In this document: one piece after another, positions 13,339-24,673 of the stretch
How the letters are laid out: the number at the start of each line of letters is the position of its first letter
Position numbering within the stretch: position 1 is the first letter of the stretch
Assembly: GCA_029168955.1 (NCBI GenBank)
Contig: JAPDOI010000703.1
Location: 242,225 to 306,224 of the forward strand
Reading direction: 5' to 3'
Length of the DNA stretch: 64,000 nucleotides
Source: Aplectana chamaeleonis
Taxonomy: Eukaryota; Nematoda; Chromadorea; Rhabditida; Cosmocercidae
Position numbers and translations under genes: made by a program
The notes under the pieces: generated by a model
Databases searched by the model: none
What the model saw: only the letters and a program-made list of their open reading frames with translations
What the model was told of the DNA's origin: nothing

Positions 13339-13490
13339 TAACGTCGGCATGGATCGGTAAGAGACTTCGCTTTCACTGTGGAAGGTTGGCGCAAACTCAA
13401 TGACATATGCTATAACATAGTAGGTGCACCGAGTTTGTTCCAAACTCCAATGGGGAACACAAAGTCTCTCCATGATCCATGCCGATGTTA
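13339..13490. mobile_element. Palindromic MITE (TTGGCGCAAACTC family), complete
   Basis: Ends TAACGTCGGCATGGATC and GATCCATGCCGATGTTA. The whole element is a near-palindrome, with GGTTGGCGCAAACTC and the inverted GAGTTTGTTCCAA core. At least seven members occur in the window. Confidence 0.85.
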
Positions 13491-14404
13491 TTATTTACTA
13501 CAGTTCAACCTCAGGCCATGCCTTTTTTTCAGGTTCACCGTCGAGTCCATCAAGGCAGACGCTTGGACACACCTACGGATCCTTAGGAGCCCCCCAATAA
13601 AATTGGGGTGGGGTGTATAAAAAAAGTACCTTTGTCAAAATTTTGTCCACCCAAGGGTCCAGACCAGGGCTGTGTGGAGATATTCTAACGATTTTCGGAA
13701 ATGGAAAAAAATGTTAGAAATCGCAGGGAGCGCAACTTCGAAAACAAAAGGAGACCAAAAAGTGATTTATTACCATAATTATTCAATATCGAAATAAAAC
13801 GCAATAATTGGTATAATGAAAAGGGTTACTAAAAAGAAAAATAAACTGTATAGAAGCAACGTTTTTGTTTTTGAAAACACAAATCAGATCCATTCTTCCG
13901 ATTCGAAAAAAATAGTAGTGATTGAAGAAGAAAAAGAAGAAAGAAAACAGTCGAAAAACAACTTGATCGTGAAATCAGTAGAAAATTTGGTGGCCTAAGG
14001 TACTTCGGAGAGCAGAAACGGCAAGGAGTGCACATTCCCATAAATCCTCAAATACCAGGTAACCTTCAGGGTCTTTGATACAACTATTCATAACTGCAGT
14101 TCTAGTGACTCATCAAGCTCATGCAGAAAACCAGGGACTTCTTGCTGAAGTCTTAGCTTTTATGTTGGCGATGAAATGAGCTTCAAATCCGCTGCTTGGC
14201 GCCCCCTTGGGCAACGTAGAACAGGTTTCAGGAAGGGTGAGGGAGAGCAATTTATCACGAAAAATCGGAATCGGAATGGAAGAGGCAAAAAAAGGCCGGG
14301 AACGCGAAATCGGAAACAGAAACAGAGTATTTCCGCATCGCCCTACAGCTCCCAGGAGAAAATCAGAGAACGTCTGGCACCAATGTAAGAATCTGTAATG
14401 GGGA

Positions 14405-14521
14405 ACTATCGCAGTGATACTTAGCGTTCCCTACGGGAGGTTGACGCAAACTCGGTGCCACCGAGTTGGCGCCAACCTTCTACAGGGACGCAAGGTATCA
14501 GTGCGATCCGTGCCGACTGTA
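14405..14521. mobile_element. Palindromic MITE copy
   Basis: Core GGTTGACGCAAACTCGGTGC with its inverted partner GCGCCAACCTTC. Ends in GATCCGTGCCGACTGTA. Confidence 0.75.
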
Positions 14522-14881
14522 TGAGAATCCCAGACCATCGGACTGGCTTTTTCGGATATTTCAAATTATTGATCTTTTTTTAGGTTCTAAGTTTTCGTTT
14601 CAGTAACTGCAAATACATTGTCTTGGATTAAATGTGTAAATGACGTACTTCTCCTCATTGTCGGACATACTGCTGGAGACGAGCAATGGAAGTGTGCAAC
14701 GGAATATGGGTCAGCTGTAAAAAAATATCACTTGCTGGGTATACAATTGGCTGTAACAGTTTGCATTCATCGAAAATTAGAAAATAGCAGAGCATTAACT
14801 AAATAAGAAAGACGGTATAACCTTAGATCCTCACATATCTTTATCAGAAGTGAAAACAACAGAGACAAAAAATATCACTTA

Positions 14882-15033
14882 ACCTCGGCACAAATCGCGC
14901 GGATACTTTGACTTCCTAAGTACGCGTTGGCGCAGACTCGGTGCGCGTATGGTATAAGATATGCGCAGCAAGCTTGCGCCAACGTACCATGAGGAAAGCA
15001 AAGTATCAGTGCGTTCTGTTCCGACTGCATGTA
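14882..15033. mobile_element. Palindromic MITE copy
   Basis: GCGTTGGCGCAGACTCGGTG and the inverted CTTGCGCCAACG, with outer arms CGGATACTTTG and CAAAGTATCAGTG. Confidence 0.75.
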
Positions 15034-15114
15034 AATGGCTCATCTCCACAATCACGGTGAAAAGCAAAACAAGAAGCAGTCGGAATGCGGTATTTATGAA
15101 AATGTACATAATGT

Positions 15115-15391
15115 GTGCCCGAATGAGATTGCTGCCCACGCGGCCGGCGTGCTTGGCAGGCGGCCGTCGCATGTGCCGCCCTCGGACGAGTGTTGTAATT
15201 CAACGACGGCAGTCCCCTCTCCCACCGTCTGCAGAGATTGATCGGCGCAGTGCTTGCTGCCAGCCGGCGCCGGCCCCGTCCGTAGTCGATGGCGGTGGGG
15301 ACTTTCCGCATGCTCGTCCGCGAGAGGCGAACGCGACGGCCGCCTGCCAAGCACGCCGGCCGCATGGGCCGCCATTCTCATTCGGACGCAC
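15115..15391. repeat. GC-rich 280-bp inverted repeat
   Basis: Arms of about 58 bp (CGGCCGGCGTGCTTGGCAGG in both) at 15115-15172 and 15333-15391, around a 160-bp centre. All the overlapping open frames on both strands derive from it. Likely a MITE. Confidence 0.8.
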
Positions 15392-15477
15392 CTTAGAGGA
15401 CACAGAGAACACTAATAAGCGTGTGGATTCCCATTAGAATCAGAATTCAGGGACATGTTCAAATAGATCCACACTGT

Positions 15478-15993
15478 CGTCGTCCTCTGGACGGCGGGCA
15501 GCCGCGCCGAATCCGGGGTTGCGCTTGTCGAGTGTATGGGGTGGCGCCGTCGTGAAAAAAAAACTGTCAATATGGCGCAGCGTTCTATTTTCCAGATGGA
15601 AAGCGCTCCTCCCTCATCTTTCTTGTACGTTTCTTACCTTTACATTCTATTTCCACATGTTCCTGATTGCCTGATAATTTTATAATTGTTGCTCGTGTTT
15701 GAATTATGCGTATTTCGCAGCTTATTTGTGTTTCTCTCCAACGCTGCATGGTATTAATTTCAGGAGAGCGCAGAAGCGGCAAAAAATTCGCGGGTTCTGT
15801 TTTTCATACAAATATAACATGCAAGAAGATGGGAAAAATTATGTAAAGTAGAGAAGGGAAAAGAAAGATGAGGAAGGAGTGCTGACCATGGGAAAAAATG
15901 AAACGCAGCGCTATATCGATCGTTTTTCCATGACGGTGTCACCCCACACGCTCGACACGCGCAACCTTGGATTCAAAGCGGCTGCCAGCCTTC
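15478..15993. mobile_element. 515-bp element with 80-bp inverted arms
   Basis: Left arm 15478-15558 (GGTTGCGCTTGTCGAGTGT, GTGGCGCCGTCGTG) matches the inverted right arm 15915-15993. The centre is AT-richer and non-coding. Confidence 0.75.
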
Positions 15994-16196
15994 TAGAAAG
16001 AGACGTTACGTACTTTGTTAAGAAGAGCTGAAACAAAGGAATTCATTATAACCAACTCCTGCCTCAGGCACAAAATTTTTTTTCCAAGCACAGTTTCGAT
16101 TTCGAGACTTCCCGCTGAATAGGAGCGTATGCTACAGGCATTGTATTGTATTGTTTATGGAGATACTAAAAAACACGAACTAAGACCTAACGGTTG

Positions 16197-16662
16197 TTAA
16201 AGGCAGTGTTTACGAAGAAAAAGTTGCACTTTTTTTGGCTAAAACGTAAGCTTTGGGTCCCTCTAAGAAGATTAAGAACGGAAGTGCGACGAAAAACGGC
16301 CGGTAAGTGGGTGAAAATCTTGTGAACCAGCACACCCATTGGGCCACTGAGCCCACGTCCTATAATAGTTTCCCTGAATTCGTGATTAGATGAGCGATGG
16401 TCTCCGACCAAAAGCCCCGTTCTCATTCTCAACGTCTCTCTTTACTCACTTCAGCTCGCACGCATCGGCTGCAAAAAACGGGAGTTACAATCCTCGGACA
16501 ACTCGTCCACAATGCTTCCCCAGCTAAATTTTTTGGGTCCATAACTCCGTTCCCAAGAGGTCTTGTACGATTCCAGGGACATTATTGGAATCAGCGTGAG
16601 ACCGTTTTCAAGATAGGCATAAAAACAGAAAAAACGACTTTCATCGTGAACACTGCCTTTAA
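16197..16662. mobile_element. TTAA-flanked MITE, AGGCAGTG family, complete
   Basis: TTAA at both ends. AGGCAGTGTTTACGA at the left and TCGTGAACACTGCCT at the right. The interior resembles the 26.3-kb copy (AAAACGTAAGCTTTGGGTCC). Confidence 0.87.
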
Positions 16663-16744
16663 ACGATCAAACGGTGTACAACTATGTTAGCCCAATCTGT
16701 ATAATCAGAGTTTTGGTAGTGTCAAAATTCGACCGGACCTTGCC

Positions 16745-16835
16745 TACATAAGCTGTGTTCACGATAATCTTGATGTTTGACATTATTCGCTACAGCGTTT
16801 GCCGCGGCAGCTGAAACTACGCAGAAATTGTGAAA
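16745..16835. mobile_element. MITE fragment, AGGCAGTG family
   Basis: Left-end fragment (GTGTTCACGATAATCTTGA, then CATTATTCGCTACAG) without a right end. Confidence 0.6.
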
Positions 16836-17402
16836 AACGCACTTAAAGTACAAGAAATGGTGTACTCTCATTCCGCCCCCGTACCCTAAGGAGAACTATT
16901 TGCGGGAACGATGGGAACTCTTGTGCAAAGCCCACTTCATACTTTCCCCGTTGAGAGACTCGTAGAGAGCAATTCGAAAATGGCTTCAAAATTTGAGAGG
17001 GACCACTCCGAAGCAAGTTACGGCGACGCGGCGCTAGGTACGCGTGAAAAACTCCGCAAAACGCTGTTTTTATAACAACAATCTGCTCGCTCCTTTCAAC
17101 ACGAACGCTAAGGCCCCCGTCACAGTTGGCCGATAGGCAGTAGCCAGCTCGCACGATATGAATGCATTGCATTGCTCACGCAGTCGAAAAATCCCCGATG
17201 TGCCCGTACTGATCCCACCAGTCTCATCCGTTGCCGTCCCGGTCGATACAGGCTGTAAAACCGCAAAAGTTTCCTGGTTTTACGCGTGCTGGTGCGGGGC
17301 GGAGGTCAGAGACAGCGAGAGAGTGCATGACGGACGGAGGGAGAGAATTTCGCGCGCCGTGACTCCTGGGGATTACGATGTTTTATAGAGGATACGTAAA
17401 AT

Positions 17403-17512
17403 CGGCATGGATCCTGACTTTGTGATCCCCATTGGAGGTTGGCGCAAATTCGGTGCACCTATGGTATAGCATATGGTGCCGAGTTTGCGCCAACCTTCAA
17501 CAGTCCGTTCGT
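17403..17512. mobile_element. Palindromic MITE copy
   Basis: CGGCATGGATCCTG outer arm, GGAGGTTGGCGCAAATTCGG core and the inverted GCCGAGTTTGCGCCAACC. Confidence 0.8.
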
Positions 17513-17635
17513 TGCGTGCGTCTGCGTACGTACGCTGCGTCTCCTTCTCCCCACAGTTTCTCGCTGTCTCTACCCTTGCCCCGCACAAGCGCGCGAGGGA
17601 ACAGAGTAAATTTGGCTCGGAACCAGAGGATATGC
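17508..17635 (+). repeat. Dispersed repeat, CGCACAAGCGCGCGAGG family
   Basis: Recurs at 22405-22475, 42170-42296 and 57995-58125, with shared TCTCGCTGTCTC and GCGCGAGGGAAC segments. It has no coding content. Confidence 0.7.
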
Positions 17636-18266
17636 TTACTGAGGTGGTAAACCCCCCGCTGTGGCCGAACTACACCGTCCGCAGAGCGCTCGAGTGCGCC
17701 AGCCTCTTCGATACGCATACAACCGATTACTAGGGACGGGAGAGGACGGCGCAGTCCGGCTTTCGGCCGACTATAACGGGAGCCTAATAGGCAGCAGTTA
17801 GCAACACAAGTGAAAACAGCCGCTGGGTTTCGTGCGATTAAAAATTATTGTTGGTAGCTCACTGCTATAGCTGCAGTTGTGAATCTAATCTATTTTTAAT
17901 TTTAGCTACAATTGCTCTAGCGGCGGTCCCCCTCCCATATTGTTATCTATCGACGCTATAAAACACTAGGAAAGTTGTTACTAAAAAACACGAAAGCAAT
18001 TCGGCAAGTGATGCAATTGCTAGATGCTAGACCGAAAGATGCAGCAAAACTCTAATTTAACAATAAGCAGACAAATGCGAACTAAAGCTCTACCTTTATA
18101 TTGCCGCTACACAATAGCGCCTTACAGTGAGTCAGTCGGCTGGGTATTACCTCAGTGTCTGTGAGTCAGCGTTCAGTGGCTCAATTTCAATCGCAGTGAA
18201 GAATGAAAAGGTTTTTGCGAGGTTACCTAGCAATAGCGTCAGGTGCATAATTGGAGGTGAGCGCAG

Positions 18267-18486
18267 GCTTTCCATGGAAACAAGAACGCTCCCAAAAACT
18301 AATGGTCGTCTTTCCAAAACCTCATACACTGCGAGAACGCAAGCGCCGGACAACAGAACCCGTTTTCCACTTGGGGGAGCGACAGCAGAGGCCTCCCCTG
18401 AAGCTGACAGCGGAAGAGGTCCTTGCTCTCCTCCGGCGCTTGACCCCTCGAGGGAAAGAGGTAGTAGAGACTCCACGAAATCAGAG
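18267..18486 (+). CDS. Candidate internal exon, charged protein, unassigned
   Basis: Open frame of 72 codons between an acceptor GAGCGCAG|GCTTTC and a donor AATCAGAG|GTAGCT (phase 1 in, phase 2 out). It reads FPKPHTLRERKRRTTEPVF and then LKLTAEEVLALLRRLTPRGK: a basic patch followed by an amphipathic helix rich in Leu, Glu and Arg. Codon third positions are GC-rich, unlike flanking DNA. No sister copy was seen in the window, so it does not look like a repeat. I do not recognise the family, and the partner exons were not found. Confidence 0.45.
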
Positions 18487-19426
18487 GTAGCTGCCTATGG
18501 TAATAGAGGCTAGAGAAGTTATAAAAGTACAAACGCACGCATCACGATTTAACGTCAGAACGTGTCTCAGTTTGACGTGATTTCTCCTGTAATACGCAGA
18601 TATCAAAAACAATCTTCAACAAAACATCTATCCTTAATGCTAGAGAGTTTTAGGCAAAAAAAACTGGTGTTTCGTCAAATGAATTAGGCTGAAGGATCGA
18701 GAAAATATTTATCCAACCGGGAAACACCAGTCAAGGCAGAATTTTCTGGGGATTAAGGAAACAACCCTTATCAAAGGGCCGTCTTTTAGCGTAGAAAAGT
18801 TATGCACAAAAAACCGATAACTTCAGGCACAAAAAATGCACTTTATGAACCAAAATCGGCTAGAAGAGTGGGAACGTATTTTTTGAACCTGAGAACGCCA
18901 TTCGATGCAGAATTTCATGAAGATTCCAAAAACAACTTTCACCAAAAGGTTATTTTCGCGGGAAAAAATGTTATGAGGGGAAAACTGGCACTTTGCAAGC
19001 CAAACTTGGTTTGGAGTTCTAAAGCGCTAAATCCTCAAAATACTTTTCGTGGAATAATTGTACGGTAATTTCGTAAAGAAACACTTTCGCCTAATATCCT
19101 ACTCCGAGCATTAAACTGTTACCCGCGGAAAGCCTGTGCTTGGTGGAGTTCAGGTTACCTCATGAAGTTTGAGGCACAAAAAGGACGAGAAGACCAAACA
19201 CTGAGGTGGTAAAAATTATGTTCATTCCTAAATTGGAGTGAGAAGGAAACCTTCACCTTTTTGTCGGTCAACCCATCCAACAACCTTTACCTCTCGGACC
19301 GCTGTCTCTACCCCAACGAAGCTGTGACTGCATTTGGCTCGAGAGGGTCGACCCTAGACAGGGGGAGTTTGAGTCCCAATCAGAATGGGATTCATTCTGG
19401 AAGAGAGTGGACACTGCTTTGCGTGG
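18487..19426. other. No recognisable feature
   Basis: AT-rich sequence with an 88-codon plus-strand frame (18802-19068) of unknown meaning. Confidence 0.35.
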
Positions 19427-19448
19427 GGGGGATGGCGTCAGTGCTCAG

Positions 19449-19538
19449 GGGAGGTGCCGGCAGGAGTTCAGGGCAGTTATGGCAGGACTTTAGGGCAGTG
19501 ACGGCAGAGCTTCGAAGCAGTGAGAGCAGAGCTCCGAT
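19449..19538 (+). repeat. 22-bp tandem repeat, about four copies
   Basis: GCAGGAGTTCAGGGCAGTTATG and degenerate successors, each starting GCAG. Confidence 0.7.
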
Positions 19539-19651
19539 GAAATGAAGTTATCACTTCAGCGCGTGCCCCCTCCCAAGCGTCAGTGCTCGGAGGCTTGCTC
19601 TTTGTTGAGCCGCGCTCGTTCCCTCTAATGTAACACCGGCAAGGACCCTAA

Positions 19652-20288
19652 GGGGTCGTTTATACTTCCGCCGCGAAGCGGCGCGGCAATAAGTGGGGCG
19701 GCGCGGTGCGCCGCTAGAAAAATCGCGCCACCAGGATGTATAATCGGGTTGCGTCGAATTTACGCGGCGACGTCGCAGAATGACGTTAAACACAGCCTGG
19801 AGTAGCTCTGACATAACACAAGACCGATTGTAATGAGTGATTTCTTGTGCAAAAGAAACATTTATGATTCTTCGTACCATAACACAGCACTTGAAGGCGG
19901 ATAGAATCTTTGAAAACGATTTCTCTTTTAAAAAGTGATTTCAAAAGGTAAAAAAAATAAACTTTTCACAACCCAGCCTACTCTAAACAACGCCCAGGAC
20001 CTTGGAAGGAGTTTTAGAGATGAATCAGAAGAACAAAATTGAGAATGTCCATGAAATAAAAGCAAAAGAAGCATACTATGCTAATGCGGATCGCACGCGG
20101 CCGCCGCAACGCCTGCTTTTCTCGGGCGGCGCGGCAGCACCTAGGCGGCGGCCGCGTGCGGCACCGTTGGAAGATTTTGAGCAGAAAAATTCTAAACGCC
20201 TCGCGGCGCCGCCAGGCGACGCCGCTTGATCGATATGGCTGTATTGCATCTCGCCGCGCCGCGCCGCGGCGGAAGTATAAACGACCCC
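19652..20288. mobile_element. PIF/Harbinger-like MITE, 637 bp, TAA target duplication
   Basis: Ends GGGGTCGTTTATACTTCCGC and its reverse complement. The 3-bp direct repeat TAA lies at 19649-19651 and 20289-20291. A GGG-YGTTTA terminus with a TWA target site is the signature of the Harbinger superfamily. It has GC-rich subterminal arms and no transposase. Confidence 0.82.
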
Positions 20289-20418
20289 TAATGAGACTTT
20301 GCGTTCACTGTTGAAGGGTGGCGCAAACTCGGTACCATATGCTATAACATAGGTGCACCGAGTTTGCGCCAACCTCCAATGGGGAACGCAGTCTCATTAG
20401 GATCCATGCCCACGTTAT
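20289..20418. mobile_element. Palindromic MITE copy, abutting the Harbinger MITE
   Basis: TAATGAGACTTTGCGTTC at the left and GAACGCAGTCTCATTA at the right, with TTGGCGCAAACTC-type core arms around ATATGCTATAACATA. Confidence 0.82.
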
Positions 20419-20574
20419 GAGCTAGTATGATTTTAATAGGCTGCCACGAAAGTTTCTACGCACTCAACTTTGTGTAGATCTTGGAGGAACAAATAAATTT
20501 TGAGTGGTTTTCCATAACTTTGAAGCCTTATTCGGCGAACGTGATACAATGTGTTTCATTCAAAAGCAGGGGTT

Positions 20575-20850
20575 TGTCCACGATAAATCCCATTCTCGAG
20601 GTTTCAGTGTAAACACAAAGCTGGCAGATGCTGGAGGGGATACGGTCCAAGAAAGCAGCGAAAACATTCTAGAAGTCGATAAAAAACAGCTTTCAAAGTT
20701 ATTCCAGTGCGCCTGCTAATCCCGGTTCGCTACCCCATTCCGACAAGCTTGTGGCGCCGCACACGTTTTCCATGGCAAATTGCCAAACAGCTCTGCCGCG
20801 TCCAGCCTGATCGATTCTCACACATTTCGTGATTGGCGCGCGCTTACGGA
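20575..20850. repeat. Dispersed 270-bp repeat, inverted copy at 42865-43130
   Basis: The reverse complement shares GAACGAGATTTATCGT-, CAGCATCTGCCAA- and GCGCGCGGCGCC-like segments with 42865-43130. A third fragment occurs near 27545-27650. Confidence 0.65.
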
Positions 20851-22555
20851 AACTGGCAGGGCCCGTATGCTCGCCCTCGCCCTGATCAACAAAGTCGAAA
20901 GACTATCTGGAGATCAAAGTTGAAGCTTACAAGGCCAGAAGAGCTGAGCTTGTGGCAAATTAAGCTATACCGTTCGGAATCGCAAAATATTTTCTATCCT
21001 ATCCTCCTTTCCTAATTAAGAAAAATCTGGAATTTCTCGTGACACTCCTTGGAATTCTTTGATTGAAAACTCATGCACTCCCTGAAAAAAATTTTGCTAC
21101 AACCTTTTACAATTCAATTCAATTGTCTTCTCAACCGAAACCTTGGGTCATTTGTCCTTTTCACCGAAGAAATTCATAGAAGAATATCGTAAATGTTAGC
21201 CTCCGACAATTTCAGGCAAGTTACGGAGGGGCAATGTTTGCTCGCCATAGAGTTCAGGAACAGCGTTACAGCAGTGAGTGGGTGGTGTGGACACGCGGTC
21301 CCTTAATTGTTAACTGTGGTGCACAAGGAAACGAAGATTTTCGAATTGAAAACTATTCGCACTTCTGATGAAAAAACCTAAAATTTAACTGCCAATTCAG
21401 GTAGCTCTTCATTCCTTTCTTGCATCATTGCAGGAATGCAACAATAGCTATAGCTAAATTTACTAGAAAATCGTGAACATATTCTTTCAAATCAAACCAC
21501 TGCAAATGTGGATGATTTATTCTGTGAAATAATGCATAATGAGGCGACTAGTTGAAGTACAGAAAACGTGGAACTTCAATAGACTGGCTTATCGATTCCT
21601 GCGGGAATAGTGCGTTTTTTCAGGCGCATGGCCGTGTCTGTTGAGTCATGGCAACCATTCTGAGTGGAAATCGTCGGCCGTAGACACAGTTCACCGAAAA
21701 ACCAATGAGCAAAACGGATGCGTAAACTTTTGTAAGGTCATAACGCTCACCCATCATGATTTTTGTTTTCGAGATTCCCCATAAAGGCAGGGTCCGCAAT
21801 AAAAACGATTTTTGTGCTTCGTACATGAGTATTTATGTATTATAGATTTGGTCATCACAAAAGTAAGAAAAGGTGAAAAATTTCCGGGAAAAAAAACGCA
21901 CACAAACAAGGTATACCGCTTAATTAGATGTGTCCGCACACCCCCCCCCCCATTAACGAGATTTTCATGATTGCTTGTTTATCGGTCTTTTACTTTACTC
22001 TTAAAGAAGGCAGTATTCTCTAGAAGTGCTCAAAAACTACTTTAGAAGCAGAATGAAGGATGACAGAACAGGCTTCTATAGACATCTCGTTAGTTGGGGT
22101 CGGGCGGACACCAAGCAATAACTTGTTCTTGAGCGTTTTCTCTCCAACTTTACAATTATTTTCACTTTTGTGATGGCCAGATCAACCTCCTTTGAGGATA
22201 GCATTACAACCATTTTTATCGCGTACACTGTTTTCAAAGCAAACGCGTTGACCATCAAGCTTTATTGAATCACGAAGAAATGGCCGGAAACGCACTAAAA
22301 CGTATTGTTTCAGGTAAATAGTTCTCGGGCCTGGACTAGCTGTATGGTAGTTTGAAGCAATTTCGAACGAAGAGGTTAAACTAACGAATTTTGCTTCAGG
22401 ATCCCCAACCCTCTGGCCCTTTTCGCCTCGCACACGTGCGCGAGGGAACAAACTAAATCTCGCTCCAAAATAGATGATATATGCAGATCATGCCCTGCGG
22501 TAGTGGCTTGGCAGGACCATGGCAATGAATTGAATTTCATATTCTGTTTGCTTGT
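20851..22555. other. No gene recognised
   Basis: Includes a C-homopolymer at 21940-21951 and one copy of the CGCACAAGCGCGCGAGG dispersed repeat (22405-22475). The remainder is unassigned. Confidence 0.4.
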
Positions 22556-22571
22556 CATTAAATGAACAGTC

Positions 22572-22846
22572 GGCGCGGATGCTCAGAACTTTTCAAACAG
22601 CATACGAGCAACATAAAGTGCTCTCAACAAGCTTCCGACGTGTTATTTCGTCGTGCACAGATTACGAACATATTTCGGCCGCATGTTTTTGAAAAATGCG
22701 ATGAGCGGTGCAGTCGTTAAGCGATTCAACATGTTGCCGTCAAACATCAAACATCTTACCACAGCTCTAAGCTGGTATTTCGAAAATCAGCGTCCGCTCA
22801 CTGCGATCGATTTGGCGCAGTTCCCTACTATTTACCTCACATGACT
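22572..22846 (+). pseudogene. Possible protein fragment with a frameshift, unassigned
   Basis: One frame reads ARMLRTFQTAYEQHKVLSTS and on to TDYEHI. The next frame continues FGRMFLKNAMSGAVVKRFN and runs to a stop at the end. Both halves look like amphipathic helical protein, and joining them needs a frame change near 22670. The family is not recognised, and it could be a chance open region. Confidence 0.25.
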
Positions 22847-23264
22847 TGGTGAGTTCATTTTTCTTTATTTATGGTATTCATGACGTTTTTCGCTTTTGTT
22901 ATGTGGCGTCATGAGTTCAGCAATTCCCTCAACAACACATTCTCTATTCTTAGGGCAATGATGCCACGAAATCATTGAAGCGAAGCTTCTCCTTCTTTTT
23001 CGCGGTTGATCGTGGACAAACAGTCAATTCGTGTCAGCATTTCACAGTTTTTGTGCTCCATTACAATCTAGTTTTTGCACAGGCTGACGAAGAAACGTGT
23101 TCTTTTCTTGTAATACAATCTGGTCGAAGGGTTTAAAACGCTTTTCTGGATTGTCAGCTAGTGAATCCCGATGCTTAGAGTTCAGGAGGGCAAGAATTTT
23201 GTAAGCAGGCATCAGCCAAAATATTACTGTTCAAAAAGTCCAACACCGAGTGGAGGTAGACAAA

Positions 23265-23342
23265 AAAGATGTATATACCACTCGTGACCGAAAGGCCACA
23301 AAGGTCTGTGGCCTTTCGGTTACGAGTGGTATATACATCTTT
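23265..23342. repeat. Near-perfect 36-bp-arm hairpin
   Basis: AAAGATGTATATACCACTCG and the continuation to CCACA pairs with its reverse complement across a 6-nt loop (AAGGTC). The only irregularity is one G-T wobble. Weaker pairing (AGGTAGA with TCTACCT) extends the stem outward. It could be a tiny MITE or a small-RNA precursor. Confidence 0.9.
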
Positions 23343-23676
23343 CGGAAGATTAACTCTACCTATATCGCAAAGCATTTATCTCAAGTTGAAAAACTTGACC
23401 TGAGTCGAATTTTACACCAAAATGTAGTGGGAGCTTTGTCCACGACCCATCTCCCAAGCTGCCGAGATGTCGTACGTTCGTGCAGTGGCCGTGTGGAGGA
23501 AGCAACATCAACTTCGTGCAAACCGACATCAACTTCTCCACGAAGAGGATTTTGCTATGGGAGAGATGCTGGCTCCTAAGGGACGAATCCACGTTTCGTG
23601 AATTCCACCCCAGTTCTGTAGCGAGAGTAAGGCAGCGAAACACATCAGTTTAGGCGGCCAGCCCCTACCATCACTT

Positions 23677-23978
23677 TTAAGGCAGTGTTCACGATAAAAT
23701 TCGTCTTCCTGTTTTCGTCAAAAATTGATGGGCTCATGGCAACATTAGCGTCAGAAAAACGGTTCCAGAAAAGTCCTATAGGGAATTACATAGTTCATCT
23801 CGTGCAGAGCCTTTTTTGCTCGAAGAAGGCATTGCGCGAGCCGAATAAGGGCCTTATAAGGTTTTCCTGATCTCGTTTTTATTCGTTGTTTTCGACGCTA
23901 ATGTTGCCATGACCCACCACCCCTTCGAATTTTGAAGTAAATAAGAAGGCGAATTTTATCGTGGACAAAGCCTTTTAA
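23677..23978. mobile_element. TTAA-flanked MITE, AGGCAGTG family, short copy
   Basis: TTAA-GGCAGTGTTCACGATAAAA and the inverted TTTTATCGTGGACAAAGCC-TTTTAA. At about 300 bp it is the shortest complete copy, and the inner arms also pair (GTCATGGCAACATTAGCGTC-like). Confidence 0.82.
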
Positions 23979-24121
23979 CGCGCTTGCTGAGCAGCATTCC
24001 TTCATCCTTACGAACGCCTATCGGTCACGCATAGGGACAGCTTTCCGCAGCTAAGGCAACCTGTTACCGAAGACGTGCGTGACATGTTTAATAAGGTGTT
24101 CGCAACATGTTTCAAAGGTTC

Positions 24122-24260
24122 TGAGTCGCACTGATACATTGTGTTCTTTATTGTGCGTTGGTGCGAACTCTGTGCACGTATGCTATAACTTATGCGCACC
24201 AAGTTTACGCCAACGCACGACAAGGAACGCAAAGCATGATTGCGATCCGTGCAGACTGTA
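24122..24260. mobile_element. Palindromic MITE copy
   Basis: GTGCGTTGGTGCGAACTCTG core with the inverted partner CCAAGTTTACGCCAACGCAC. The right end is GATCCGTGCAGACTGTA. Confidence 0.8.
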
Positions 24261-24520
24261 CCTATGTGTCTGCGCTCAAGGATAATACGCTTCAATTTTC
24301 TTGCGTAGGGCTACATACTAAAAGACATAGATACAAAGAACAGTAACTAAAAACATTTATGCAACTTCAAAAAGTACAAGAAACTAATGATTATCATGTG
24401 GAAATCTGATACAAATAGGAACTCAATTTTGTAGTGAGAACGAATTTAAAGAGGTTGTCGGAGCTATAAGGGTTTGTCTGGCTCAGAGTCTCCTTCTGAA
24501 GTACAAAAAGATGAAGCCTA

Positions 24521-24673
24521 TCAAGCGAAAATTCCCATGAACAGTGGGTTCTTATCCTTGGTGAGAATAAATACAAAAGGTCTGTCAGCACGGAAAATCT
24601 TTGGGGGTTCTATGGGACATCCTCCTCCCATAAGTACTGTTCTTGCCGCTGCCGTCGTGCCTTCCTCGTCTAC
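24521..24673 (-). CDS. Serpin exon 9 (residues 311-360, reactive centre loop and C-terminus)
   Basis: Acceptor GTCTTACAG|GTAGAC, stop TGA at 24523-24521. The exon opens VDEEGTTAAART, the serpin hinge. Counting from P15 (Gly315), and independently back from the conserved Phe at P8' (Phe337), P1 is Cys329 and P1' is Pro330. The family signature FRADRPFVFIL and the ending NPLFMGIFA follow. P9 is Arg321, where small residues are usual. An in-frame open stretch continues upstream into a dispersed repeat, but the joined reading IIE|VDEEG fixes the acceptor used here. Confidence 0.95.
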   Translation of the reverse strand, partial: VDEEGTTAAARTVLMGGGCPIEPPKIFRADRPFVFILTKDKNPLFMGIFA

